Translations under genes and position numbers: made by a program
Assembly: GCA_958407995.1 (NCBI GenBank)
Contig: CATYJU010000001.1
Span: 49,568-113,567 of the forward strand
DNA from: an uncultured Collinsella sp.
Lineage (GTDB): Bacteria > Actinomycetota > Coriobacteriia > Coriobacteriales > Coriobacteriaceae
DNA length: 64,000 nucleotides
Direction: 5' to 3'
The notes under the pieces: generated by a model
Databases searched by the model: none
Seen by the model: only the letters and a program-made list of their open reading frames with translations
What the model was told of the DNA's origin: nothing
Shown: piece after piece, positions 41,226-50,039 of the stretch
Layout: every line of letters starts with the position of its first letter
How positions within the stretch are numbered: position 1 is the first letter of the stretch

Positions 41226-41465
41226 AAGGACCCCCTCGTTAGACACCCGCCGATATGTTCTGCGGACGGTGCGGGCGATGTCCCATTATCAACCGTTGGC
41301 GGCGCGCCTGCGCCTACCCTTACCAAAAAACTCGCCCGTTCACAGAATTGCGAGCGGTCAAAACCAAATCCTTGGGTATAACTGCAACAAGATAAAGTGT
41401 CCGGCGGCCAACGCGTCGCCCGACGCACGAGCCCCGCGCCCGTGCGATAGACCAAGGAGGAAACC

Positions 41466-41903
41466 ATGAACGAGGGCTATACCAAGGTATTTGTTTCACT
41501 CGACGGTACTGAGCAGCAGGATTTTGTGCTCGCACGCGCCATCAAGGTCGCCGCGAACAACGGCGCCAAGCTAATCATCGGCCACGTCATCGATTCCACG
41601 GCGCTCGAGAGCGCCGGTTCCTATCCGGTCGATCTGGTCAACGGCCTGGAGGAGGCATTTAAGAACTCCATCGCCAAGCAGCTCGAAGAGGCCAAGGCCA
41701 ATCCCGACATTCCCGAGGTCGAGGTCATGATTCGCGCCGGCCGTATTCGCGAGACGCTCAAGGACGAGATGCTCGACGTGGTCAAGCCCGACCTGGTGCT
41801 CTGCGGCGCTCGCGGCCTGTCCTCGATCAAGTATGCGCTCCTGGGTTCGATTTCGACGTTCCTGCTACGCAATACGGACTGCGACATCTTGGTCGTGAAG
41901 TAG
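41466..41903 (+). CDS. Universal stress protein (UspA family)
   Basis: 145 residues, one Usp domain. KVFVSLDGTEQQDFVLARAIK at the start and the ATP-binding-type motif GARGLSSIKYALLGSISTFLL near the end. AAGGAGG precedes the ATG. Such proteins help survive stress and may bind ATP. Divergent from uppP. Confidence 0.92.
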   Translation: MNEGYTKVFVSLDGTEQQDFVLARAIKVAANNGAKLIIGHVIDSTALESAGSYPVDLVNGLEEAFKNSIAKQLEEAKANPDIPEVEVMIRAGRIRETLKDEMLDVVKPDLVLCGARGLSSIKYALLGSISTFLLRNTDCDILVVK

Positions 41904-41916
41904 CGTTGCTCCCACC

Positions 41917-42009
41917 GGCCGCGGGGCCTGCGGGGTTTCCACGGGCACGTCCTCGCCGCGTTGCGGCTGCGGGATTTGCCCTTAGGAAACCCCTCCCGGC
42001 CCCGCGGCC
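41917..42009. other. Large multi-helix hairpin after usp
   Basis: GGCCGCGGGGCC pairs with GGCCCCGCGGCC, then GGGGTTTCC with GGAAACCCC, and inside CGGGCA with TGCCC and CCGC with GCGG. No T run follows. It lies 14 bp past the Usp stop. It may be a 3' stability structure or a small structured RNA. Confidence 0.6.
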
Positions 42010-42050
42010 TTCGCAGCCTTACTTCAACGAGTTGTCTGATAGAAAAATGG

Positions 42051-42081
42051 CGTACCGCCCCGTTTGGGACGGCACGTTTTT
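42051..42081. terminator. Bidirectional terminator between usp and the kinase gene
   Basis: CCGCCC and GGGACGG form a short stem extended by CGT/ACG; TTTTT follows on plus and on minus there is ATTTTT. It ends usp and the histidine kinase gene. Confidence 0.7.
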
Positions 42082-42159
42082 GTTATGGGAGATTCATTTG
42101 AGCCTCATGGCTATGTTCACGTTCGGGAACATAGCCGTCCGCACCGCAAGACAGCCCGA

Positions 42160-43203
42160 CTACTCAAAGTATTGGAATTTGTTGGTCGAGAAGGCAAACG
42201 TGACGACGAAGCCTTCGCCGGGCTCGGATGCCGCGGTGACATCGATACCCATCTTGGAGCACAGACGCGCCACCAGGTAGAGGCCAATGCCCGTTGCGCG
42301 CTTGGTGGTGCGGCCGTTGTCGCCGGTAAAGCCCTTCTCGAACACGCGCGGCAGGTCGGCCGCGCTCACGCCGCAGCCGTTGTCCGCGACGGTGAGCTCG
42401 ATGCGTTCGCTCGCCAGGCCCTCGTCCAGCAACGCGCCCGAAAACACGATCTTTGCGCCGTCCTCGCGCGCATATTTAATGCTGTTCTGAATGAGCTGGC
42501 CCAGAATAAACTCGAGCCACTTCTCGTCGGTAAAGACCTCAAAGTCGAGGTTCTCGCACACCGGGGCCACGTGCGCCGCGATGAGCTCGCGCGCGTTGGC
42601 CTTAATCGCGCCCGTCACCAAGGTCTTGAGATCCCAGCGGCGAATCAGGTAGTCGCGCTCCACGACTTCCGAACGCGCGTAGTACAGCGCCTGGTCGATA
42701 TAGCGCTCCACGCGAGCCAACTCACGGCCCAGGTCATCCACACGAGACAGGTCGTCTTCGCTGCCATCCAGGTTTTCCAAAATTAGATGAGCCGCCGCCA
42801 GGGGCAGTTTGGCCTCGTGGACCCAGCTCTCGATATAGTCGCGATAGTCATCGGTCTGACGCCGGCCTTCGGCAACCTCGTCGCAAGCGGCTTTGCCCAC
42901 CCGGCGCAAGACCTCGTACTCGAGCTCGCCCTCGGCATAGGTCGGGCATTGCACCATCTCCTGCACCCATGCGGGGCTCTCGAGCTCCTCGGCCGCGCGC
43001 TCCAGCTGACGCAGAAAACGGCGGCGACGCGCGTACTCGACCACGATGCCGAGCATACCAAAGATAAAGGACACGCCGACCGCCACGACCACAATAGAAA
43101 CGGGTGCACCGGCGACCGTCAGCACAAAGCAGCTCAGCAGCACGCCGCACGTCCACACGGCGACGGGAAGCAGCGCATCTTTAAAGAATTTGCCAAACGA
43201 CAT
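42160..43203 (-). CDS. Sensor histidine kinase, BceS/GraS-like
   Basis: 347 residues. Two transmembrane helices near the N-terminus (about 11-30 and 35-55) are joined by only a few residues, so there is no outer sensor domain, as in intramembrane-sensing BceS kinases. The phosphorylated histidine is in YIESWVHEAKLPLAAAHLIL, followed by the ATPase domain (LIQNSIKYA, VADNGCGV, RATGIGLYLVARL). BceS types usually respond to antimicrobial peptides through a BceAB transporter, but none is next to it. AGGGG precedes the ATG, 9 bp after its regulator. Confidence 0.9.
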   Translation of the reverse strand: MSFGKFFKDALLPVAVWTCGVLLSCFVLTVAGAPVSIVVVAVGVSFIFGMLGIVVEYARRRRFLRQLERAAEELESPAWVQEMVQCPTYAEGELEYEVLRRVGKAACDEVAEGRRQTDDYRDYIESWVHEAKLPLAAAHLILENLDGSEDDLSRVDDLGRELARVERYIDQALYYARSEVVERDYLIRRWDLKTLVTGAIKANARELIAAHVAPVCENLDFEVFTDEKWLEFILGQLIQNSIKYAREDGAKIVFSGALLDEGLASERIELTVADNGCGVSAADLPRVFEKGFTGDNGRTTKRATGIGLYLVARLCSKMGIDVTAASEPGEGFVVTFAFSTNKFQYFE

Positions 43204-43212
43204 AGCCGGCCC

Positions 43213-43884
43213 CTAGACCGAATAGCCTTGGCCGCGATGCGTCGTCAAATACCCCTTGATGCCGATTTTTTCGAGCGTGGTGCGCAGGCGGTTGATGTTG
43301 ACGGTGAGCGTATTGTCGTCCACGAAGGCGTCGGAGTCCCACAGGTCCTGCATGATGGCCGAGCGCGAAACAATCTTGCCCGCGCGACTCAGAAGCAGTG
43401 AGAGGATACGCAGTTCGTTTTTGGTGAGCTCGGTGCTGGTGCCCGTTTGCGTGTTGGTGACCATGGAGCGTGCGAGGTCGAGCTCCAGTCCCTTGTGGAC
43501 GAGCTTGCTGCGCTCGCCCGCCGCCGCGGTGCGACGCAGCAGTGCGTTGATGCGCGCCACAAGCACGCGCGCGCTATAGGGCTTGGGAACAAAGTCGTCC
43601 GCGCCGAGCGTCATGGCCATGACCTCGTCGATCTCGGTCGTGCGCGACGTGAGAACGATGATGGGGACCTCGGATTCGCGACGGACCTCATGGCAGATGT
43701 GCTGGCCGTCTTTGACAGGGAGTGTGAGATCGAGCAGCACCAGGTCGGGCGCGGCGGCGAGAATATCGCGCGAGACATGCTCAAACGATTCGCAGGCCTC
43801 GATTTCAAACCCGGCGCGGGCAAGGATGTCGACAAGCTCACGACGAATGGGCTCGTCGTCCTCAACGATATAGATCAGCGCCAT
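43213..43884 (-). CDS. OmpR-family response regulator, BceR/GraR-like
   Basis: 223 residues. Receiver domain: acidic pair at EDDEP, phosphorylated aspartate in PDLVLLDLTLP (about 52), the Thr in VLTSRTTEIDEVM, and the lysine in ADDFVPKPYS. The C-terminal winged helix has ELTKNELRILSLLLSRAG and IKGYLTTHRGQGYSV. Partner of the kinase downstream. GGGGAG lies 8 nt before the ATG. Confidence 0.93.
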   Translation of the reverse strand: MALIYIVEDDEPIRRELVDILARAGFEIEACESFEHVSRDILAAAPDLVLLDLTLPVKDGQHICHEVRRESEVPIIVLTSRTTEIDEVMAMTLGADDFVPKPYSARVLVARINALLRRTAAAGERSKLVHKGLELDLARSMVTNTQTGTSTELTKNELRILSLLLSRAGKIVSRSAIMQDLWDSDAFVDDNTLTVNINRLRTTLEKIGIKGYLTTHRGQGYSV

Positions 43885-44063
43885 GGATTCCGCTCCCCTC
43901 TTGGTTGTCTTGCCACCATTATGGCTGCGAAACTGCAGGTGTGCACCGCGCGCGGTGCCAAGGTGACAGAACTGTTCGCGAACGAAAGCGTTTAGCTTGC
44001 CCTTCGCTCGCAGCGGTGGCGGGGACCAAAATGATTCTTTAATCCCCGTCCCAGAAAAATCAT

Positions 44064-44771
44064 TTAGCGGCGGGCACGGAGCTTTTCGTAGCCTTCGGCG
44101 AAGAAGGCGACCGTGGCGGCGTCGGCCTCGGCGGCATCTGTCTCGGTCGCGGGGACCACGCCGTGCTCGTCGCTCACTAGGAACAGCGCGCCCTTAAGCT
44201 GCGCGGGAATGTCTACGCGCGTGACCGGGATGCCCTTGGTCTGGGCCAGCTGCTCGATGAGCGTCGCCGTGCCGCACAGGCACTCGTCCGCCGGCGCCAC
44301 AAAGGCAAGCTCGCCGTTGTTGACGGCGGCGAGCAGCTCGGGCGCCACGCCGGTTTCGTCGGCCTCGGAGCGGGCCTCTGCGGAGCGGGCGCGCAGCGCC
44401 TTGGCCGACGTATCGGCGAGCGGCTCGTACTCCCCCACCGTCATGGCGGCGTTGCCGTTGACGTCGATCACCAGCATGAGCACGCCGTCATGTGCGGTGT
44501 AATCGCCCTCGGCAAGCGACCACTCAACGTGCTGTTTGGCCCAGCTGAGCATGTTATGGGTAAGCGGCTCGCCCTGCACCAGGCGCTCGGACAGTGCGCG
44601 GATGTGGCGGTTGAGCATGGGCACCTTTTTGTTGGACATGCGCCAACGGCAGACAAGCGCGGGCTTGTCGAGCGTGAACTTCTCGACCGCCTCCTGATTG
44701 GCGCAAAAGTCCTCGTACGCACGCTGATCCTCGGCATTGCCAAACAGCTCGGCATCATCAATCTGGGGCAT
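44064..44771 (-). CDS. Uncharacterised cytoplasmic protein
   Basis: 235 residues from the ATG at 44771 (AAAGG 7 nt upstream). No family recognised. The N-terminal half is helical (EDQRAYEDFCANQEAVEKFT, HIRALSERLVQGEPL), then HDGVLMLVIDVNGNAAMTVGEY looks like paired strands. CLCGTATLIEQLAQTKGIPV resembles part of class IV aminotransferases, but other landmarks are missing. No signal or membrane segment. Separated from the two-component genes by 180 bp. Confidence 0.55.
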   Translation of the reverse strand: MPQIDDAELFGNAEDQRAYEDFCANQEAVEKFTLDKPALVCRWRMSNKKVPMLNRHIRALSERLVQGEPLTHNMLSWAKQHVEWSLAEGDYTAHDGVLMLVIDVNGNAAMTVGEYEPLADTSAKALRARSAEARSEADETGVAPELLAAVNNGELAFVAPADECLCGTATLIEQLAQTKGIPVTRVDIPAQLKGALFLVSDEHGVVPATETDAAEADAATVAFFAEGYEKLRARR

Positions 44772-44812
44772 GGTCATACCTTTCGTGTTAGTCATTCCGT
44801 CCTCTTATACCA

Positions 44813-44847
44813 AAAAGACGGCCCTCCAAACGGAGCGACCGTCTTTT
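44813..44847 (-). terminator. Rho-independent terminator of purH
   Basis: AAAAGACGG...CC pairs with GG...CCGTCTTTT around AAAC, with TTTTT next on the minus strand. It lies 30 bp past purH. Confidence 0.88.
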
Positions 44848-44876
44848 GCGGAGATTATTTTGTCCCGGGGCGAAAC

Positions 44877-46484
44877 TTAGTGCCTAAAATGCCTGGCCCC
44901 TGTGAAGACCATCGCAATACCATGCTCGTTGCAGGCCTGGACGCTCTCGTCGTCGCGCTTGGAGCCGCCAGGCTGGATGATGCAGGTCACGCCGTGCGCG
45001 GCAAGCACGTCGACGTTGTCGCGGAACGGGAAGAACGCGTCGCTTGCACAGGCAAAGCCGCCCTTCTCCACGCCCTCGCGCTCGCAGAAGTCCTCGGCGC
45101 GCTCGCAGGCAAGCAGTGCAGAGTCAACGCGGTTGGGCTGACCCGGGCCCATGCCAATGCCGGCCTTACCCTTGGAAACCAGGATGGCGTTGGACTTGAC
45201 GCCCTTGCAGACCTTCCAGGCAAACTCGAGCTCGGCCATCTCAGCGTCGGTGGGCTTGCGGTCGGTGGGGAACGTGAAGGTCGCGGGATCCTCGGTCACG
45301 TGGTCGACTTCCTGCACCAGCATGCCGCCGTCGACGGAGCGCAGCTCCACCTGGGCGCCGTGGTCCACGCCGCCGGTGGCCAGCACGCGCAGGTTGGGGC
45401 GCTTGGCCATGCGCTCGAGCGCCTCGGCAGTGTAGCTCGGAGCGATGATAACCTCGACGAACTGCTTGTTCTGATCGGCAAAGTGCTCAACCAGCTCATA
45501 GGGAACCTCGCGGTTGCAAGCGATGATACCGCCAAAGGCGCTCTTGGGATCGCAGGCGAAAGCGCGGTCGTAGGCAGCCGTGATGTCCTCGGCAACGGCG
45601 GAACCGCAGGGGTTCTGATGCTTGAGGATCACGCAGGCCGGCTCGTCGAACTCGCGGACCAGATTCCAAGCGGCGTCGGCATCCAGATAGTTGTTGTAGC
45701 TGAGCGGCTTGCCCTGGATCTGCTCGGAGCCAACGAGCGGGAACTGCGAGCTCGCGGTGTTCTCGCAGCCCTCGGCAAAGCGATAGACCGTGGCCTTTTG
45801 CTGCGGGTTCTCGCCATAGCGCAGGTCGTCGACCTTCTCCAGCGAGATCTCGAGCTTGGCAGAGGTGTCCGCCACGTCGCTTGCCTGGGCGGCAAGCCAA
45901 CGGGAGATAGCCGTGTCGTAGGCAGCGGTGGTCTGGTAGACCTTCACCTGCAGGCGACGACGGGTGGAAAGCGTGGTGCAGCCACCGGTCTCGCGCATCT
46001 CGGCCAGGACGGCATCATAGTCGGCCGGGTCGGAGATGACGGTAACGCTCGCGGCGTTCTTGGCGGCAGAGCGCAGCATGGAGGGACCGCCGATGTCGAT
46101 GTGCTCGATGGCATCCGCGAAGGTGACCTCGGGGTTGGCGACGGTCTTCTCGAACTCGTACAGGTTGACGACGACCAGGTCGATCAGCTTAATGCCGTGC
46201 TGTGCCGCCTCCTGCATGTGCTGCTCGGAATCGCGGCGGGCCAGCAGCGCGCCGTGAACCTTGGGGTGCAGGGTCTTAACGCGGCCGTCCATCATCTCGG
46301 GATAGCCCGTGAACTCCTCGATGGGGGTTACGGGGACGCCCGCGTCCTCGATGGCACGAGCCGTGCCGCCCGTAGAGATGATCTCGACGCCAAAGTCATC
46401 GACCAGCGTCCGTGCGAAATCGACGACGCCCGTCTTATCGGTAACCGAAATCAACGCGCGTGCGATCTTCACATCAGATCCCAT
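44877..46484 (-). CDS. purH: Bifunctional AICAR transformylase/IMP cyclohydrolase
   Basis: 535 residues, standard length. The IMP cyclohydrolase domain (residues 1-200) has ALISVTDKTGVVDFA, ISTGGTARAI and GRVKTLHPKVHGALL. The formyltransferase domain has RYGENPQQKATVYRF, the KHQNPCG motif, and SDAFFPFRDNVDVLAAHGV with IIQPGGSKRD. It makes IMP in the last two steps of purine synthesis. AGGAGG lies 5 nt before the ATG. No other pur genes nearby. Confidence 0.96.
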   Translation of the reverse strand: MGSDVKIARALISVTDKTGVVDFARTLVDDFGVEIISTGGTARAIEDAGVPVTPIEEFTGYPEMMDGRVKTLHPKVHGALLARRDSEQHMQEAAQHGIKLIDLVVVNLYEFEKTVANPEVTFADAIEHIDIGGPSMLRSAAKNAASVTVISDPADYDAVLAEMRETGGCTTLSTRRRLQVKVYQTTAAYDTAISRWLAAQASDVADTSAKLEISLEKVDDLRYGENPQQKATVYRFAEGCENTASSQFPLVGSEQIQGKPLSYNNYLDADAAWNLVREFDEPACVILKHQNPCGSAVAEDITAAYDRAFACDPKSAFGGIIACNREVPYELVEHFADQNKQFVEVIIAPSYTAEALERMAKRPNLRVLATGGVDHGAQVELRSVDGGMLVQEVDHVTEDPATFTFPTDRKPTDAEMAELEFAWKVCKGVKSNAILVSKGKAGIGMGPGQPNRVDSALLACERAEDFCEREGVEKGGFACASDAFFPFRDNVDVLAAHGVTCIIQPGGSKRDDESVQACNEHGIAMVFTGARHFRH

Positions 46485-46761
46485 GCAGTCCTCCTGTCTG
46501 GTACGCCGCCGTGCTCTGTGAGCCGGTGATACGTCGATCTGCAGCGCTCGCGCAGCGGCATTGAAAATACTGATTCAATGTAGCGCATCGAGCGCATCGA
46601 TGCACCCCGCAACGGGCGCATATGCAGAAAAAGTTTGCGAGCGGAGGGGATGGGCACGGCACCGGGCACGGTGAGTTCATGGAACACAGGGGCACCATAA
46701 TTAGATGCCAATAGCGTGGTAGAACTGTGCTCGATATGCATCCGCAAAAGAAAGAGGCACC

Positions 46762-47403
46762 ATGGTCTCGCGGGTTCTCTACCGACCGTTTGATACCGAA
46801 GACTTCGACGCCATCGCGTTGATTCTGCAGCAGCTTTGGCATAACAATTCGGATAACGATGAGTACAACCGCCTCGAGGCCGCGTGCGACCTCGCCTACT
46901 GCCTTTCGTCTTCGACGTTTTCGCAGGTTGCCGTAATCGACGGTCAGGCGCGCGGCATTGCGCTCGCGCGTGCGGGACAGAGCTCCGGCGCCACCGTTAA
47001 GGAACATTGGCTGGATACCGAACGCGCACTGCTATCGCAAATGCGCGAGCTGGAGCCCGATGCCTGCGCCGAGTATCTCTCGTTTGTGCGCGCAACCATC
47101 CGAACCAACAACCGCCTGCTCGAAAGCAGCCCGTTGCCACACGACAACGAGGTCACGCTGCTTGCCGTAGATCGCGACGTCCATGGCCTGGGCGTTGGCT
47201 CGGTGTTGCTCGACGCCGCAGTCTCGTACCTATCCTCGCGCGGGGCGACGAGGGCGCACCTGTACACCGACTCCAACTGCTCGTGGAAGTTCTACGAGCT
47301 GCATGGCTTTAAGCGCACGGCCACGCACCGCGCCAACCGCGAAGAGCGCCGTCACGACATGCCGCGCGAAAGCTTCCTCTACGAACTCGACCTAACAGCC
47401 TAG
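46762..47403 (+). CDS. GNAT-family N-acetyltransferase
   Basis: 213 residues. An N-terminal helix-rich part (IALILQQLWHNNSDNDEYNR) leads to a GNAT core: VAVIDGQARGIALARA, then VTLLAVDRDVHGLGVGSVLL with the acetyl-CoA loop (V-x-G-L-G-V-G), and the FYELHGFKRT motif near the end. Substrate unknown. GAGG lies 4 nt before the ATG. Divergent from purH. Confidence 0.85.
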   Translation: MVSRVLYRPFDTEDFDAIALILQQLWHNNSDNDEYNRLEAACDLAYCLSSSTFSQVAVIDGQARGIALARAGQSSGATVKEHWLDTERALLSQMRELEPDACAEYLSFVRATIRTNNRLLESSPLPHDNEVTLLAVDRDVHGLGVGSVLLDAAVSYLSSRGATRAHLYTDSNCSWKFYELHGFKRTATHRANREERRHDMPRESFLYELDLTA

Positions 47404-47419
47404 GCCCAGCAGCCATACC

Positions 47420-47467
47420 TAGTCATTTAGGAACGTCCCCAGTGACTAGTCGTTGGGGACAGTCTTC
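47420..47467. repeat. GGGAC palindrome, family A variant
   Basis: TAGTCATTTAGGAACGTCCC, then CAGTGACTAGTCGTTGGGGAC. The TAGTCA/TGACTA pair and both GGGAC copies match the 18376 element, with changes. It follows the acetyltransferase stop by 17 bp. Confidence 0.75.
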
Positions 47468-47480
47468 GTAGGTAGCGCAT

Positions 47481-47528
47481 AAAAAGGGATGGGCTTCCCC
47501 CGACGGCTGTCGAGAAAAGCCCATCCCA
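47481..47528. terminator. Bidirectional terminator
   Basis: GGGATGGGCTT pairs with AAGCCCATCCC over 11 bp around a 20-nt loop, with an A run on the left that gives T on the minus strand. Confidence 0.8.
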
Positions 47529-47541
47529 TAATTTACGACCG

Positions 47542-49485
47542 CTAGAACGTTCCGCCGCCGCCTCCGCCGACGCCGCCGCCTCCGCCGCCCGAGAAGCCGC
47601 CGCCTCCGCCGCCGCTCGAGCTGTCGGAGCTCGATGCCAGCTCACGGATGCTCTCGTGATACACGCCGTCGAACGAATCCATCGGCGACTCGTTGCCGTA
47701 ATGATGGTAGTACCACCAGTAGCAGGGGTAATTGTCGTAGAAACCGTCGGCCTCGCGCACCTCGGGAGGAACAGCCTCGGCAAGCTGACGCAGGACTTCC
47801 TTGGAAACACCCAGCGCCGCACCCATCACCAGAAGTTTATTCCACAGGACCAGATCGCCGGGGACGGCTTCCTTTAGGCGCGTGAAATCCTCGAGCCAAT
47901 GCTTGAGCGCCTTGCAGCGAGCCGCCACCTCGGCGCCCTCCGGCGTAAAGCGGCGGAACGTAAGGCCCACGCCAATACCCACCAGCACAATCGGCACCGA
48001 GATAACCGCGGCGATAATGTTCGCCTGTGCGCCGTCGGTAAAGAAGATGGATCCCGCGGGAATACAGGCGATCAGAATACCAAGAACCAGGCAAAACACC
48101 ATTGCGACAATGCCGTCCGAGGCAACGTACTCGCTATCGGCCAGCTTGCCCTTAACGGTGTTCTGATAGTCCTCGAGCTTGTCGCCCACGGGTGTAGCGT
48201 GTTGCTTGACGTAGTGCTGCAGCTCGTCGAACGTGCGCGAGCGATCGCCGTTCTCGTCGGGCTTAGCACCGGCAAAGAAGACCTTGAGCACCATGTGGTC
48301 AATGCCCTTGGCCGACTTCCAGCCCGCATCACCCACCGTCACGCGATACGTCTGCTCTTCTTTTTCACGCCCCAACAGACCCTTCTTAGCCTTAGTCACG
48401 GTCGCCTGCTCCAGCTTAATCACACGGTCGTCGGTGAGCTTCATGAGCGTGGCGATATATGCCTGATCGGGCACCTCGTTCCAGCTCATGAGGGCCGAAA
48501 GCACGGCGGGATGGTCGGCCGAAGGCACATCGCGGAAATATTCGTCCTGGAAAAGCGGCTTGGGCTTGCGGCGGCGCAGCTTGAGCACAACGATTGTGCC
48601 GGTAAAGGCCACCGCCGCGACAACACTTAGTACGGCAAGTACATTGGCAATCATGCGAGCGTGAGCGCGGCGGGCGTTGGCTTCGTCGGCCCATTCCTTC
48701 TCTTCGCTCAGGATCGTTGACATGCGCTCTTCGCCCGAGGCGGCAAGCTGCGGCACCCAGTCGCTGGGGAAGGCGATGCGTGCCTCGGCGAATTCGCCCT
48801 GATGCACGCAGGGAATGGTATAGGTGACCATGGGCTCGTCCGCATCGAGCGATACGTCGCCCGTCAGTGGGCCGTGGCCCCATGCACGGAAGTTATCGCC
48901 CTTGACGGCCGCCGTCCCGGCAGCGGCATTTGCGAAGTACACTTCCATCTCGACATCATCGGAGTCCGCGGACCAGCCATCGCCCACAAACTTCCAGTAG
49001 AGCTCAGCGGTATCGGCCCAGTTCATAACCGCACCGGTCATGGTGTAACTCACGTAATAGATCGCGCTGTCGCCGCTCTCGTGGGGGCTGAACACCTTGA
49101 TTCTTACGCCGCTGTCGGACTGCTCAACCGTATAGACGCCGTTGTCGCCTTTGTTTGCGCTGTCGACCTTGTTAAACGCGGTGTCGTCTTCCTCGACGCT
49201 CAGCACATTGACGCCCGCCGCGCCGCCCTGCTGGTTAGAGCCTGTATTGATCTCCCAAAACACGCCGTTGATGTCGTCATCGAAATCAAACTGGCGTCCC
49301 TCGACAACGGTCAGCGAGCCGTCGGCCTCGACCGTGGCACCGATATAGGTTTGGGTCATGGAGTAGCCGTCGGCGTGCGCGGCGACAGGCAGCAGCAACA
49401 ACGCAAGCGCGACGAGCACGCAGACGGAAGCGAATCGCGCAAACAGGCAGCGCTGCCGACAAGTATTGGCAACGGGGGCGTTCAT
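47542..49485 (-). CDS. DUF2207 membrane protein
   Basis: 647 residues from the ATG at 49485. A signal peptide (FASVCVLVALALLLLPVAAHA) is followed by an outer beta-rich DUF2207 domain (YIGATVEADGSLTVVEGRQFDF, then FWEINTG). A transmembrane helix near residue 280 (VLAVLSVVAAVAFTGTIVVL) leads to the cytoplasmic part, with two more helices near 470-520. The C-terminus is rich in Gly (SGGGGGGFSGGGG, then GGGGGTF). Role unknown; such proteins are often seen near competence or envelope genes. AGG lies 8 nt from the ATG. Confidence 0.85.
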   Translation of the reverse strand: MNAPVANTCRQRCLFARFASVCVLVALALLLLPVAAHADGYSMTQTYIGATVEADGSLTVVEGRQFDFDDDINGVFWEINTGSNQQGGAAGVNVLSVEEDDTAFNKVDSANKGDNGVYTVEQSDSGVRIKVFSPHESGDSAIYYVSYTMTGAVMNWADTAELYWKFVGDGWSADSDDVEMEVYFANAAAGTAAVKGDNFRAWGHGPLTGDVSLDADEPMVTYTIPCVHQGEFAEARIAFPSDWVPQLAASGEERMSTILSEEKEWADEANARRAHARMIANVLAVLSVVAAVAFTGTIVVLKLRRRKPKPLFQDEYFRDVPSADHPAVLSALMSWNEVPDQAYIATLMKLTDDRVIKLEQATVTKAKKGLLGREKEEQTYRVTVGDAGWKSAKGIDHMVLKVFFAGAKPDENGDRSRTFDELQHYVKQHATPVGDKLEDYQNTVKGKLADSEYVASDGIVAMVFCLVLGILIACIPAGSIFFTDGAQANIIAAVISVPIVLVGIGVGLTFRRFTPEGAEVAARCKALKHWLEDFTRLKEAVPGDLVLWNKLLVMGAALGVSKEVLRQLAEAVPPEVREADGFYDNYPCYWWYYHHYGNESPMDSFDGVYHESIRELASSSDSSSGGGGGGFSGGGGGGVGGGGGGTF

Positions 49486-49612
49486 AGGCACATCCTTTGT
49501 CTGTAAAACCAACATCGCCATTGTCCCACGTTTGCGGGTACGCATGACGAATATCTAGGCGACCGGAGCGCCAAACGGGATGAAAGTCACGCCCACACCT
49601 CGGCACTTGGAA

Positions 49613-49647
49613 AATGATCTATTGGGGACGGAGGAAAACGGATCATT
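49613..49647. repeat. GGGAC palindrome, family K
   Basis: AATGATCTATTGGGGACGGA is closed on the right by GATCATT. The outer 7 bp pair perfectly. It lies between the DUF2207 gene and gluQRS. Confidence 0.55.
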
Positions 49648-49865
49648 GGGCTGAACCGACAGACAACAAATTTGTCGTTTAGGACACTCTTTGGCATGGC
49701 CTGCGCCAGCAATAGATACCACTTCACAGCTCCGTCACAGGTGTAGCGGCTTTGTGTGGGCGCGGCATGCGCTGATTGAGCCACCAGTCGAGGGGCATAA
49801 AGCAGTTGAGCGAAAACGGTTTGCCCCTTTGCCGTTCGCTTGAGGATCATGTCCCCCTTTTCCGC

Positions 49866-49903
49866 GGAAACCCCGGCAGTTGCGAAGAGCTGCCGGGGTT
49901 TCT
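49866..49903. terminator. Orphan terminator-like hairpin
   Basis: AAACCCCGGCAG pairs with CTGCCGGGGTTT over 12 bp, loop TTGCGAAGAG. The bases after it on plus (CTGTCG) are not T-rich. No annotated gene ends nearby on either strand, so it may end a small transcript. Confidence 0.6.
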
Positions 49904-50026
49904 GTCGTGTATAAGGCCGAGTCGGTGCGCAGCGATCGAGACGTTGGGCCGCAGACCCACCGTGCGCGATGCGCAGCGCCGCCAACTTGCGAGCCACGGA
50001 AACGCCTTCCCTACCGTGCCCCGCGC

Positions 50027-50032
50027 TATACT
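50027..50032 (+). promoter_or_regulatory. -10 box of gluQRS, possibly giving a leaderless transcript
   Basis: TATACT lies 7 bp upstream of the ATG at 50040. If it is used, transcription would begin at or next to the start codon. There is no Shine-Dalgarno before the ATG. Confidence 0.4.
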
Positions 50033-50039
50033 CGTCCGC

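Larger units (their letters stand above)
49486..50039. other. Long intergenic region before gluQRS
   Basis: This 554-bp stretch holds the palindrome at 49613-49647, an orphan terminator at 49866-49903 and the -10 box at 50027. A minus-strand frame of 87 codons (49587-49850) begins two bases after GGGGG but has no recognised family. I do not annotate a gene here. Confidence 0.5.

Noticed and set aside
41917..42009. Possible signal recognition particle RNA
   Set aside because: It lacks the GGAAG tetraloop and the conserved helix 8 bulges.
49587..49850. An 87-codon minus-strand frame
   Set aside because: The GGGGG is only 2 bases from the ATG, the end runs through a repeat and no family is recognised. 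Kept only as a finding.
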